The notes under the pieces: model-generated
What the model was told of the DNA's origin: nothing
Databases searched by the model: none
The model's input: the letters and a program-made list of their open reading frames with translations, nothing else
Source: Rutidosis leptorrhynchoides
Lineage: Eukaryota > Streptophyta > Magnoliopsida > Asterales > Asteraceae
DNA length: 64,000 nt
Direction of reading: 5' to 3'
Assembly (NCBI RefSeq): GCF_046630445.1
Contig: NC_092340.1
Coordinates: 36,850,001-36,914,000, forward strand
Made by a program: the position numbers and the translations under genes
In this document: positions 35,601 to 53,545 of the stretch, piece by piece
How the letters are laid out: each line of letters starts with the position of its first letter
How positions within the stretch are numbered: position 1 is the stretch's first letter

Positions 35601-37078
35601 TTCAAGCAGCACAGTTAGAGGCTTTAAAAGAAGAAAACGAAAAAGGCGAAATAAGCAAAGGGTTAGAAAAACAACTTGAAGAAAAAGCCGATGGAACCCT
35701 GTATTTTGCTGGTAGGATATGGGTACCAAAACATGGTAACCTAAGGTAACTAGTACTGGATGAAGCACACAAAACGAGGTACTCAATTCACCCAGGATAC
35801 GGAAAAATGTACCACGATCTCAAGAAGTTTTATTGGTGGCCTAATATGAAAACAGAAATTGCTACTTATGTAAGCAAATGTTTAACGTGTGCAAAGGTCA
35901 AAGCTGAGCACCAAAAGCCGTCAGGATTACTGCAACAACCAGAAATTCCGCAGTGGAAATGGGAAAGAATAACCATGGATTTCATTACGAAATTGCCAAG
36001 GACTGCAAGTAGTCATGATACTATTTGGGTGATAGTTGATCGTCTAACTTAATCAGCTCACTTTCTACCAATAAAGGAGACAGACAGTATGGAGAAATTA
36101 GCACGCCTATATTTGAAGGAAGTAGTTTCCAGGCATGGTGTACCCATCTCTATCATATCTGATCGCGACACCCGATTCACATCACGTTTCTGGCAGTCAT
36201 TACAAAAAGCATTGGGAACTCGATTAGATATGAGCACTGCTTATCACCCACAGACAGATGGTCAAAGTGAAAGAACAATACAAACATTGGAAGACATGTT
36301 ACGGGCATGCGTGATTGACTTTGGAACCAGTTGGGATCGACACTTACCGTTGGCAGAATTTTCATACAATAACAGCTATCATACGAGCATCAACGCATCG
36401 CCATTTGAAGCACTTTACGGTAGAAAGTGCAGATCTCCTATCTGTTGGAGTGAAGTAGGAGAAAGACAACTTACTGGACCAGAAATTATTCACGAAACCA
36501 CCGAAAAGATCATTCAAATACAACAGCGATTGAAAACGGCCATGAGTCGCCAAAAGAGTTATGCTGATGTAAGAAGAAAACCGCTAGAATTTCAAGTGGG
36601 CGACAAAGTCATGTTGAAAGTGTCACCCTGGAAAGGCGTTGTACGATTCGGTAAACGAGGAAAGCTAAGTCCTAGGTACGTAGGACCCTTTGAAATCACC
36701 GAAAGAATTGGAGCAGTTGCTTATCGATTAAGGCTACCACAAGAACTTAGTAGTGTTCACGACACATTTCACGTGTCAAATTTGAAGAAATGTTTAGCTG
36801 AAGAGGATGTCGTAATTCCTCTTGACGAAATACGAATCAATGATAAACTCCATTTTATCGAAGAACCTGTTGAAATCATGGACCGTGAGGTCAAACAATT
36901 AAAACAAAGCAAAATACCGATAGTTAGGGTTCGTTGGAACGCAAGACGAGGACCCGAGTTTACTTGGGAACGTGAAGATCAAATGAAGCAAAAGTATCCA
37001 CATTTGTTCACTGATATCGCTCATGAAACAGGTACTACTCAAAATTTCGGGACGAAATTTTCTTTAACGGGGAGGTAC

Positions 37079-37105
<27 letters not shown>
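32615..37105 (+). pseudogene. E3 gag-pol polyprotein with two in-frame stops
   Basis: One frame of 1496 codons. Gag has [21 protein letters not shown] (about 61-81) and two CCHC knuckles ([14 protein letters not shown] near 292 and [14 protein letters not shown] near 322). Protease FDTGADRS is near 378. Reverse transcriptase runs from about 600, with the catalytic FIDD near 714. RNase H is near 855-930. The integrase zinc region (H-H-C-C) is near 1060-1100 and the D,D,E core follows. A chromodomain-like end (VEIMDREVK to FTWEREDQ) is near 1419-1460. The frame is interrupted by TAA at 35747-35749 (between RNase H and integrase) and TAA at 36050-36052 (integrase core). There are no frameshifts. 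It probably moved with help in trans, or it was disabled after insertion. Confidence 0.93.
37058..37078 (+). other. Polypurine tract of E3
   Basis: TTTCTTTAACGGGGAGGTAC lies directly before the 3' LTR and overlaps the last codons of pol. Confidence 0.8.
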
Positions 37106-38522
<1,417 letters not shown>

Positions 38523-38527
38523 ACATG

Positions 38528-38569
38528 AAACTACAGCTAGATTACATAATGAAATCTACTACAAAATCC
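38528..38569 (-). other. E2 leader, distal part
   Basis: A short continuation of the E2 leader between ORF1 and the E3 insertion site. Confidence 0.6.
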
Positions 38570-39439
38570 CTACGGTGACGGTGGGTGTAGGATGTCCAAT
38601 ATGTGGGACATCTGGTCCTCAAGCTCAGCTACCCGAGCACAGAGGATCTCCACCTCTCTCGTCAGTTCCTCGACAGAGGGAGATGGTGGGGCATGCGGTG
38701 CAGTCGGTATGGGTGGTGCTGGTGGTGCAGACGGTCCGGCTCCAGAAGTAGAGGCTGCAAAGCGGTAAGGCTTACGCACAAAAGGATCAGCAGGGTACGG
38801 AACAAGCTGCTTACGGGCGTTAACCCTATGACGTCGACCATGAGCGTCAACGAATTGTCGACCTCCATTAATCCCTGGAATGACGGTACCATCGAAACGA
38901 TACCGCTTCTTCGGCGGGGTGGAGGGTGGCTGTACAGGTGCATCATCTGGGTCCTCATTTGAATTCTCGTCACTAGAGACGTCAGAGGATGAGTCGTCAG
39001 ATGAAGAATCGGCGGATGATGGGTCGTTTAGATCGGCTGGGGGTGGCTGCACGGGTGGCTCTCCTCGGGCGGCCATCATCTGTCGGTATCTGGCGGGTCC
39101 GATTGACACGAGACATCCATCAGGAAGGCGTTGGCATCAATGGTTATGCTCATTACGGAACGGACCTTCCCCAAGTTCCGCGGGAATCACAGCACCACCG
39201 GAATGGTGCTGTGGCTCCGAGGGTCCTGGGACAAGTGGAGATGGAATCTCTTGTAGGTCCTCGGCTCCGTCAGAGGTGACCACTGGGTTGGGTGCATGGC
39301 TACTGGCTCCAGAGGATGAAGCGCCAGAGTCACTGGAAGGTGTCGACGACGGGATCTAAGAATCAGCAATAATGGCAGGCGAGGTGGCGGATGAGTCTGA
39401 GTCGCTCTCCAAAATGATAACGGGCGGGATATCCGACAT
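38570..39439 (-). pseudogene. Accessory ORF upstream of gag in E2, with two stops
   Basis: The minus-strand ATG at 39439 opens MSDIPPVIILESDSDSS, close in kind to E3 ORF1. The frame is broken by TAG at 39356-39358 and by a TGA near 39137. From 39109 a 179-codon open stretch carries an acidic serine run, then YRFDGTVIPG and a second YRF, matching the E3 order, then a Pro/Ala-rich linker. It ends in a likely coiled coil (VEELTREVEILCARVAELE). The coiled coil suggests self-association. Function unknown. Its GC content is visibly higher than its surroundings. Confidence 0.75.
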
Positions 39440-39787
39440 CTGAACAAGGAAAAATAACTTTTTCCATGTCAGTAAGTCATAAAGCAAGCACGTATTAGGC
39501 AAAGTAACTACGACAGTCTAGATCATGTATAGCAGTAAATAGCATGGCAATAATAACGAATTGTACTGAAGTAGCATGCAATCGAAAGCAAATAGTAGCA
39601 TGCAGTAGTGAAAAAAAGTAGTAGCATACGACATATAGCAGTAAAAGTAAGCAGCAGCATGCAGCAAGTTCCGCAGAAACAAGTAAACTAGCAAGTTACA
39701 GATTAGTCCTATTAGTGAATCCTACTCGGTCGGGTCTTGACTCACTAATGCAACCTAATTCCCTACAACCAATGCTCTGATACCAAA
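39440..39787 (-). other. E2 leader and primer binding site
   Basis: Minus-strand TGGTATCAGAGC (plus 39774-39785) lies two bases from the LTR end. It is the initiator tRNA-Met type site and fixes the E2 orientation. The rest is non-coding leader rich in AGTAGCATGCAG-like motifs. Confidence 0.85.
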
Positions 39788-40131
39788 TGTTATGCCCCGT
39801 ACAAAACCATCGTGTACGAATCATCAACAACAGGATCATTACAAGGTCAAATACTATATGCGGTTTCAAAGAAGTTTGCATTCATGAATAAAGGTGATGT
39901 CTTAACCAACATTAAATATCTTACAACAAATGTATGCTTCAATGAACAGAAGCAATTAGTAATAGTACGTGACCCAATGGTCGTTACAAATCATTGTTTC
40001 AAAAGGTAACCTAGCTTGAATGCAAATAAAACGTTTCATGCGGTGACAACTCTAACAAGCGCAGCGGGTGTCTACAAAGCATGACTAGTACAACGGAAGC
40101 AAGCAAACCTTAAGCACCTGAGAAAAACATG
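39788..40131 (-). repeat. 5' LTR of E2, only its 3'-terminal 344 bp
   Basis: Nearly identical to 22350-22690 of the other LTR. The match stops abruptly after GAGAAAAACATG at 40131, and unrelated sequence follows. The missing part of an LTR of this family appears in the opposite orientation from 44778. Confidence 0.9.
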
Positions 40132-40328
40132 TATATATAGATGTATTTCGGGTGATAATGGATATATCCGTGGATGGTAAATTGTCATCCATATCCGACC
40201 CACGAAATATTTTGGTCATCCATATCCATATCCGTATCCGTTAATCGTCCATTTACATCATCCATATCTATTATAAATGGATCGGATCGGGTGGATGTCC
40301 ATGGATGCAACATCCATTGCCATCCCTA
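40132..40328. mobile_element. hAT-like transposon end fragment
   Basis: It has many direct and inverted copies of ATCCATAT/GGATGG and ends CATTGCCATCCCTA, the reverse complement of a hAT-type TAGGGATGGCAATG tip. The opposite tip is not visible and no transposase is present. The call rests on this tip and on the subterminal repeats. Confidence 0.45.
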
Positions 40329-40555
40329 TTGGGGTCTACCATGCTGTTTAAGAAGTCCTAAAGGGAGGTTTTTACCGTTCCACATTTGAGAATTCGGTCT
40401 GGTCCAAATGCCCATATGGATTGGTGGATTGGACCCCTGCTATGTGATTCGAGTTTTCGCCCGAAAACGCGTTTGTGTGTGGAAAATGGTCGATGGGTGG
40501 TTTCTATCCCCTTCAGTCAAAATTCTAGCTAGTATATTAATTAAATATATTGAGA
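40329..40555. other. Unassigned sequence
   Basis: About 230 bp with no gene. The composition is higher in GC than the flanks. It leads into a TA tract. Confidence 0.5.

Positions 40556-44666
<4,111 letters not shown>

Positions 44667-44753
<87 letters not shown>
44667..44753. repeat. (TA)n microsatellite
   Basis: Pure TA between the Helitron end and a MITE tip. Confidence 0.95.
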
Positions 44754-44758
<5 letters not shown>

Positions 44759-44777
44759 GTAGGATCAAGAGGGAATT
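44754..44777. mobile_element. MITE right-end fragment
   Basis: TAGTGGTAGGATCAAGAGGG is the right-hand tip of the MITE A/B family. It is cut by a Ty3 LTR after GAATT (44773-44777), which differs by one base from the reverse complement of ACTTC, the sequence beside the E2 LTR at 22345-22349. Confidence 0.8.
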
Positions 44778-46025
44778 TGTAACGACCCTGGATTTTCCAA
44801 CGTTTAATTAATAATATTTATTATTAATGCTTGTGTTTAATGAATGTATTTTATTACATTTACTTGTTACCGTACATGACTTTGCATGCCCCGATTCGTC
44901 TTTGTGACACACGAACTTTTCACGAATAATATTTAGAATATTATATACATTCATGATTAATTTTTATTAATCATTTTTAATTAACTAAGGTTACTAGTTA
45001 ATTACTTGGGCTTTATTTGTATTAATTGCATACTTACTTGGACTTGGGCTTTTATTATTGTAAATGGACTTGAAAGCCCACCCTACACGCTTAATGGACT
45101 TATAAGCCCATCATTTAAGCTAGTGACTTACTAATGGAAGCATGGATTAATTAACATAAGTAAAGGAATCTAGTTACTTGTATCTTTACACGTTGTTCCC
45201 ATAACCATTTAGCTTTAATACTACTTCAAGCTCACACCACTCTCCCATGTAGAAAGTAGATTTGAACCTTGCCTTGTTGGGAGCCTTTGGCTGTCGGCTT
45301 TTGAGGAGAGGGGAGAGGTTTTCATTTTCAAATTTTGATTAGTTATTTACAAGTATTACCTTCTCATTTCTTCACACACACATACTTACATTTTCTCTCA
45401 ACTCTTTCTCTCATCTTTTCTCTCTAATATTGTAAGTAACATGAACTTTTTCTTCTCCTTTCTTGGCTTTAAAAACCGAAATATATACCTACATCATCAT
45501 CATCATCATCTTTTACTTGTTTAAGTTACTTGTTGTTTGTTGATTGTTTACTTACTAGTTGCAAGAATCAAACTTCCTAGTTTATTCTTCATATTATCTT
45601 GTCATTACAAGAACAAACAAGAACCTAAACTTTCTAGTTTATAGTTCTACATTTAATGCTTTAAAAGATTTAAAGTTCATGAGTTTTAAAATCATACTTG
45701 AATCCATGTTTGTAAACTTAAGGTTTACTTTCTTAAAGATCAAAACCTTGGCTTGAATCTTTAAAGTATGAACAACCATGAACTTGTAACTTGTAGACTT
45801 AATTTATTTCTTCATTTTATGTACTTTAAAGTTGTGATGTTGTAAATTGGTCAAGTATTACTAGTTAATCTTGATCTCATTTTTCTTGAACCAAAGTTAA
45901 CTTTGTAAATTCAAGAACATGGAAGCATAACTTTCTAGTTATAACTTCATATACTTGTGTTGGATCTAAGTTTCTATAGCTTATGGTCTTCTAATTTTGT
46001 TGTAAACAAGAGCTTATGAGCTTAC
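44778..46025 (+). repeat. E2-family LTR, first 1248 bp, plus orientation
   Basis: It starts TGTAACGACCCTGG and follows the reverse complement of 25370 downwards with few differences. It is cut at GAGCTTAC (46025) by the Athila-type LTR. In the uncut copy the sequence continues GAGCTTACATACAC. The remainder should lie beyond the window. Confidence 0.88.
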
Positions 46026-46629
46026 TGATAATGCTAAAAATGAACATATATTTCATAGCATTATCCCTCAAGAAAGACAAGCTTTTAGTTGCAAATGTTC
46101 TATTTACAAGTGATATTCGTTTAAATAATAAAAGGTGAAGACAAAAGACAGATTCGACGAATTAAAGATGCAAACAACCAAAAAGCTCAAAAGTACAAAG
46201 TACAATCAAAGTGGTTCAAATTATTGATGAGAAACGTCTCAAAATTACAAGAGTACGAGCCGCAAAACGCAAAGTACAAGATATTAAATAGTATGAAAGG
46301 ACGTTCGAAAATCCGGAACCGGGACCAGAGTCAACTCTCAACGCGCGACGCAACGGACTAAAAATTACAAGTCAACTATGCACATAAATATAATATAATA
46401 TATAAATAATTCTTAAAATTATATATATATATTATATTATATATATATAAACCGTCAGCAAATAAACAAACAAAAGTATGTGAGCTGTAAAAGAAGGCCA
46501 TGCAATCGCATGGCCTGGAAGTGCAAAATCCATGCGGTCGCATGGTGAGCAGATCAGCTCAGGTCCTATAAAGTTCGCGTGTTTTGGCCGAATTAAAACA
46601 CACTTTTTCTAATCCTCTATATCTCTCTG

Positions 46630-46693
<64 letters not shown>

Positions 46694-47957
46694 TTTAATT
46701 TTAATTTTAATTTTAATTTAATAATAATAAGGGTATGTTAGTGAATGTTGTAAGGGTGTAAGTCAAAATTCTATCCGTGTAACGCTACGCTATTATTAAT
46801 CATTGTAAGTTATGTTCAACCTTTTTAAATTAATGTCTCGTAGCTAAGTTATTATTATGCTTATTTAAGCCGAAGTAATCATGATGTTGGGCTAAATATT
46901 AAAATTGGGTAATTGGGCTTTGTACCATAATCGGGGTTTGGACAAAAGAACGACACTTGTGGAAATTAGACTATGGGCTAATAATGGGCTTTATATTTGT
47001 TTAATTGAATGATAGTTCGTTAATTTAATATAAAGATTTACAATTGGACGTACCTATAAATAACCACATACACTCGATCGGACACGATGGGAGGGATATA
47101 TATAAGTACTAATAATCGTTCATTTAACCGGACACGGGAATGGATTAATAGTCAATGGACTTATTAAAACAGGGGTGAATTACGTACAAGGAAAATTGGT
47201 GTAATTATAGTTTAAGTCCCCAATTAGTTGGAATATTTGACTTCGGATATAAGAATAATTTGACGAGGACACTCGCACTTTATATTTATGACTGATGGAC
47301 TGTTATGGACAAAAACCAGATGGACATATTGAATAATCCAGGACAAAGGAAAATTAACCCATGGTAATAAACTAAAATCAACACGTCGAACATCATGATT
47401 ATGGATGTTTAAATAAGCATAATTCCTTTATTTCATATTTTATCGCACTTTTATTTACTGTCTTTTTATTTAATTGCACTTTTAATTATCGTACTTTTTA
47501 ATTATCGCAATTTTATTTATTGTCATTTTATTTATCGCATTTTAATTTATCGCATTTTAATTATTGTCATTTACTTTATGCTTTAAATTAAGTTATTTTT
47601 ATTTTTAATATTTTACATTAAGTTTTAACTGCGACTAAAGTTTTAAAATCGACAAACCGGTCATTAAACGGTAAAAACCCCCTTTTATAATAATAATACT
47701 ACTTATATATATATTTATATATATACAAATATAGTTTTAAAAATATAGCGTTAAACTTGGCTAGTTCTCTGTGGATGAACCGGACTTACTAAAAACTACA
47801 CTACTGTACGATTAGGTACACTGCCTATAAGTGTTGTAGCAAGGTTTAGGTATTTTCACTCTATAAATAAATAAATAACTTGTGTAAAATTGTATCGTAT
47901 TTAATAGTATTTCCTAGTAAAAATATAACTATTTCGTATACACCTCTACGCACATCA
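46026..47957 (+). repeat. 5' LTR of Athila-type element (plus)
   Basis: It starts TGATAATGCTAAAAATG and ends CGCACATCA, about 1.93 kb, inserted after CTTAC in the E2-family LTR. Two near-perfect palindromes (46496-46515 and 46530-46545) precede a TATAAAG box (46567-46573). A (TA)n tract lies at 46627-46687. A tRNA-Asp type PBS follows the LTR, as in Athila. Confidence 0.88.
46496..46573 (+). promoter_or_regulatory. Athila U3 promoter: paired palindromes and TATA box
   Basis: GGCCATGCAATCGCATGGCC and CCATGCGGTCGCATGG have centres 32 bp apart, the same spacing as in the unrelated E3 LTR. TATAAAG starts 21 bases after the second. Each palindrome has one changed base at its centre. Confidence 0.65.
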
Positions 47958-47965
47958 AGTATTTT

Positions 47966-47983
47966 TGGCGCCGCCGCCGGGGA
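47966..47983 (+). other. Primer binding site, tRNA-Asp type
   Basis: TGGCGCCGCCGCCGGGGA lies eight bases after the LTR end. The Athila group typically uses this primer. The minus-strand partner element has TGGCGCCGCTGCCGGGGA. Confidence 0.8.
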
Positions 47984-49283
47984 ACTGCTTAAACGCCGGA
48001 AGCGAAACGCTATATATATAAAAAAAAAGATTTTTATTAAGTTTAATTTCTTTTTGTAAAAATACGTTTTAAAAATTTAAAAATACAAAAACAAGAAAAA
48101 GAAAAATATATCTATATTTTTAAGTTTAGTTAAATTAAAAAGTTTATATTTTTATTTATTGTGAAAAAGTTATAAAACTAATAAGTAACATTTATATACT
48201 AAATATATTTATATCTTATATATTTAAAAAAACAGATAAAAAAATAAAAATAAATAAGTAATCGGGCTACACTGTAGCAGCCCAATTTATGATCTGGATA
48301 TTTGGGCCATGTGATCGCATGGACCCGTAGGCTAAAACTCATGCGATCACATGAGTTAGCCTGACACACCCAACTGAACCTGGAACATCAATAATTACGA
48401 AATATTATTATTAATTATTATTATTATAAACCCTAATTAGGGTTAGTTATTAAATTATTTAATTTTAGTTTTAATAAATTTGTAATATTTAGTTTAAATT
48501 AGTTTTAATAAATATATAAACTTAATACTTTTATAAAATAATAATATAAAAATAATATTTTTATAAAATAAATAATTTTATCACTTTTTATATCTTTTTA
48601 TATTTCGTATCTTTTTAATCGTTTATTCGTAAATTGTATGTTTATCGTTGTAATTAGTTTTAATATAGTTTTGCCATAGTTATTTTTATTTCTAGAATTT
48701 TAAGACTTTGCCGTAAAATCCCTTAAGTGCTTTTTCTTTACACTAAGATATAGGTGCTTTAGAATTTTGAGACGCCGTTTTATAAATTTTAGTACCTTTT
48801 TAAGTAATTGCCGTTTTGGATATAGAATTCCTTTAAGCTTTAATACTTTTAGACGTAACTTTTATTTTTTAATTTTTATACTTTTAAGTTTCGACGCGCT
48901 ACTTTCTTATTTTGATTTTTCGACCTTTTATTTTTTGACGTTTTTCGACGCGCTCTTTTTCTTTCTTATTTTTCGACGCTCTAGTTTTTAGGACATAGAA
49001 TTTTCTATTTCTTCTCTAAAATTTCTTTAAATTTCAACGAAAAATTATTTTAAGTGGTTAAATTGATAGACATCCAAAATTTTCTGGTTCGTAGTAATAG
49101 TTGGATTTGTTAGTGGCGAGTTGTGGGCTTCCGATTTAAAGGGTCCTGGCTACCTGTTGCATCTATTGGCTATTCGAAACGTGGGCAAAATCAGAAAAGT
49201 CTATTAATTTGATAACTTATATAATTTTTATTTTTATAACTAATAGGATATTCAGTGAATGCACCGAGCAAAACGTTCACCAC
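47984..49283 (+). other. Leader of the plus-strand Athila-type element
   Basis: AT-rich, with no convincing frame. It carries a further pair of palindromes at 48307-48322 and 48339-48354 (centres 32 bp apart) and several TTTCGACGCGCT motifs around 48890-48970. It is interrupted at 49283 by the minus-strand Athila element (left flank ACCAC). The rest of the host element lies outside the window. Confidence 0.7.
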
Positions 49284-51635
49284 TGATGTGCGGAAACGTA
49301 ACCTTTATTTATGAACGGATTTGAGTTGTTTTGTTACACGAATTGATTTATTGTATATGTGGTATTTTATTGATTTCAGGTTGATTTCACACATATATAT
49401 AGGCAACTAGTCCTATCCGTGTAGTTTAGTTTGTTGGTAAATCCGATTCGTTCCACAGGGAGATGGAGTGTTTAATGGTTTTTAATAGTCTTTGATGTCA
49501 AACTTAATTAAAGGGGGTTTTGGATTAGGCAATTGTAAAATAACAGTAAAAGAAAATAACTAAAACTAATTTACTAAATAAAATTACAAGATTACAAAAA
49601 TTAACTTAAAAAGGAACTAAATGAAAATAAACTAATTATGATGCATTAATTATGTTACTAAATGGTAAATAGTAAAATAGTAATTTTTAATGAAACTATA
49701 TATTTAGAATTTTGTTTTGAGCAATTACAATAGAAACTTATTTAAATTAACTAAAATGCATTTTTAGTAAAACTAATACAAATTAAAAGGAATTTAATTA
49801 ATTTACTAATTATAAACTAATTACAATTTATAAACCTATAATAAGTAATACTAATTTTAGGATTAAAACATGTATTTTAAGTATTTTAAATAACTTTAAC
49901 TAATTAACTTAATTAAAATAACTAAAATAACTAATAACCTAAATATAAATATAATTAAATAACAAAAACCCTAATTTTAACCTAGCTGTACTGTAGCCGC
50001 GTTTTAGCCTTACACGATTCGTGTGATGATACACGATTCGTGTACGTTTAAAAATATGTGACAACTTAACTGTTACGAAAATTAAATGTTTTTATGTATT
50101 TTTCTAATATTTTAAAATGGTAAATCGTAAATAATAATAATAATACTTTTATAACAAATATAAATAAGATAAATGGGAGTGTTTACTTAATTGTGTCACC
50201 CCTAGGTCCATGGATTGTTTTAAGTTTTACGCCCTATTAAAATGTTCTAGTATCAAACTTTACATTTTTCTCTCGAATAAACATAAGGTTACAACTTAAC
50301 TAAATAAAATCTAATTTTCATCGGATTCTTTTTAGAAAGCTACTATTCCCCAAGTATTTAAATTGAGACCTAGCCTAGTTTTGACCTTCGCCAATACCCA
50401 AATTATAACGGTTTCCCTTTTTATAATTTCACTGTCATGTAATTTATTGATATCACCCAAACCACCGAAGTTTATTTCTAAATTGGTGTTAATAAATTAT
50501 CCATAAATTCGTCTAGATCACTTTTAATGTTGAAGCTTAATTTATGTAAATAAAAATAACTTTCGTTATTTGAATTTAATAAATTAAGTGGCAAGGGTTA
50601 AATACCTAATTACATAAAAATGGTTCTTTTTAACTAGGCTCAATATTAAAAATACTAAAGTTACATTTTAACTTTTACAGATGGTAACAATCCATTTCAC
50701 TAGGGGCTCTACATTTAAGCAAACACTAGGGAAATTTAGCTATTCATTACACTAGGGTAGACATAAAAATATAGATATGCAAACATAATAACAACGCTAA
50801 TTTTAACAGAGTAAACTTACTAAAATATCTTCACTTGCATTAACTTCAAACGGTAGAAAAATTACAATAATAACACCCCTTTCACGCGTACAATAACACC
50901 CTTTATCACGAACAATACCCCCTTAATATTTGAAACTAATCCTAATAATTGAACTTTGAAACTAAAATGTAAATAATACTGATAATAAAAGTGACAATAG
51001 TATGTGTATAGTAATTTTGTGTTGTAATCTCCTGTGTGTAATATATGTGTCTTGATCTCTGTACGTACTCCATATTTATGCTTGAAAAATTAGTAGTTGG
51101 TGAAGTTTAGTTGGTCAAAAAGCTAGTCCATTTGCTGAATGTTTGAGTCAAAAGTCTGCACCACTTGAAAAGAAATGTTTTAAAACCATAAAGCCAGCCG
51201 CCCCTTCTGGAAATCCGGAACAGTACTTTGGCCTAACATTACACGATTCGTGTATGGCTACACGATTCGTGTAAGACCAGATATTCTACACGATTTGTGT
51301 ACCACTACACGATTCGTGTAAGAGTAAACAGAAATTTTCTTCATTTTTCTTTTTCAGTTGTTCTTTGTTGATTCCGTGTTGACGTGTACTGACTTGGCAC
51401 TTTACATTTGAACTTCTTTTCTTCATTTATCTTGTACTTTCATTCGGATAAACGTTTCTTGATATAAATCTGGTTTAAAACTATCGTTTTATCGTCGAAT
51501 CTTCAAATAGTAAGCTCTTATCCACTTTTGTCATTTTTCTCGTGAAATGCGCGTTGAATGTCTTTGTAGATGATAAAAACCTATGAAATATAAGTGATAT
51601 TGCGTCGAATAATATGTATGTTTAGAGCAATATCA
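49284..51635 (-). repeat. 3' LTR of Athila-type element (minus)
   Basis: On the minus strand it starts TGATATTGCTC and ends CGCACATCA, 2352 bp. Over the 312 bases shared with the 5' LTR at 63689-64000 I see no difference. It contains six ACACGATTCGTGT-type palindromes in three pairs (50011-50044, 51240-51273 and 51287-51320). Confidence 0.92.
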
Positions 51636-52209
51636 AAATACCCCACACTAGAACGTTGCTTGTCCTCAAGCAATTACATCTTTTAACAGAGTTAGAACAT
51701 TATATATTACACAACACACACTACACGAAATGAAACACACGCTATATGAAATATATTACACAACACAGTATTTATTGGATCACACGCACACCACACGAAA
51801 TGAAATTCTGACAACAGAAACAAACATGAAACTCGTGATTAGGGTTTTAAAAATTTAGATCCTTAGGGAAAATTGGACCTTAAGAAAACATTTTATCATT
51901 TTAAACAGGATAAAAAGCTAGCTTTTACACTAGACTCATTTTCCGAAATTTTAGTTAATAAGGTCATGTGCATTCAAAGTTATTCTGGTTTTGAACAACC
52001 GCACGGATAACATACTACCCCGGTAAACATACTTTCTCGGTTCAGAGAACGCGATGAGATAGCACTTATCAATTGTGAGTGTTTTGGTGTCATCCACAGC
52101 TAATCTGGTAATGATAGCGACACGGAACAAGTATCAAACCTTTACAAATCTCCGGTGTTGAAGGAGTAAGATAGGAATGATACAGGAAAATAGTTATATA
52201 TATATATAT

Positions 52210-52246
<37 letters not shown>

Positions 52247-53545
52247 AAAATATCTTCACTTGAAAAATACATGGTAAATGACAATGCAATTTCGTAAGAA
52301 CTTAATATGGTGAACCGAAATGTATCGTGATATTTCATAAGTTTCTGAATCGTCGGTGGATATATCGAGTATGCAATCGGATTAATCGGTATTTTGAAAT
52401 TGTGGTTGAAAGGTTTTTTTTTTTGGTATTTGTTTATTTTGGTGGGTGGTTTGAATAGTATGGATGGTGGTTTAGGTAATGATTTGGTTGAGAGGTAATC
52501 GGAAGTGTTTGGTTATGATGGTGGTTCTAATTGAAGGGTGTTTCAAAAGTTGGTTTAAGATTTGTATATAGTACACACGCACACATTTGAACACACGCTT
52601 TTCTCGTATAACACACACTTGATACACACTCACACTTTGAAGTATACACACCAACACGAATCACAATTTCATGAAACACACGCTTTTCTGAATACTCACG
52701 CTTTTGGGTACACGGGACAATAGATTTCAATGGAATGAAAAATTTGATCCTAAGGAAAACAGGATCTTTCATTAAAACATTTTGATTTTTTGAAAAGGAT
52801 AACAAGTCTGTTAAGACAAGTTTCCGTAATTTGAAAATCCAGATATTCCTGATGAGCCATGAGTTGTCAAATCTCAATCTGTAGTTTTGTGCTGAAATTG
52901 ATTTAATTGCACATTCTGAGATTTTAAAAACGTGTTTTCTTTTTCTTTTATCCTTTCTTATAGTTGGTTTTACCTTTTCATATGTTTTTAATCAAATAAC
53001 TTGTTTTTCTAGGGTATAGCGATGATACTTTCTGTTTTTGACAAGTATATTTGTTTAAAATTTTTCAAAATTTTCTCAATTTTCGTAAAAATGACCAAGT
53101 TATAAGTTCTCGAAAATTTATATCCCCACCCCACACTTATTTTTTTTGGAATGCCCTCATTACAACAAAATAGATTAAAATATATAAATGTGAGAGCTTA
53201 AAAAGTGTAAGGTTTTTAGAACTTCCTTTGTTAACCGATTTGAATTTTTTTTCAAATTGTTTTACCTATGATTGTATCCAATTTTTGTATCACAATGCAT
53301 ATCCGTGTTTGGTTTCATTTCATCTTATTGCATTTCCGTTTGTACCTGTCAAAACCATGTTAAAAACATATAAGATATGGGGTTGTACTTCAGTCGTACA
53401 AAACAATTTTACCCCACACTAATTTCTTGCAAAAATATAATCAAACATAAGAAACATAAAAATGTAAAAATACACACCACACAATTATATGTTATTACAA
53501 ACCATAAAAATAAAAATGTAAATGTTCAAAACAATAGAACTAGAA
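51636..53545 (-). other. Athila 3' non-coding region with polypurine tract
   Basis: The minus-strand purine-rich TAGTGTGGGGTATTT (51636-51650) borders the LTR. The region has a poly-T run (52211-52243) and two diverged copies of a unit with GGAAAA...AGGATAA and many ACACACGC motifs (about 51700-51960 and 52560-52860). No further gene is seen. Confidence 0.65.

Noticed and set aside
32574..36553. Minus-strand frames of up to 183 codons across E3 gag-pol
   Set aside because: Antisense to well-conserved pol domains, with no motif of their own.
38603..39359. Plus-strand frames of 96 to 159 codons
   Set aside because: They are antisense shadows of the E2 upstream ORF, open because of its higher GC and repetitive codons.
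48767..48991. 74-codon frame in the Athila leader
   Set aside because: Low-complexity Phe/Leu-rich frame from T-rich sequence, with no match to Gag.
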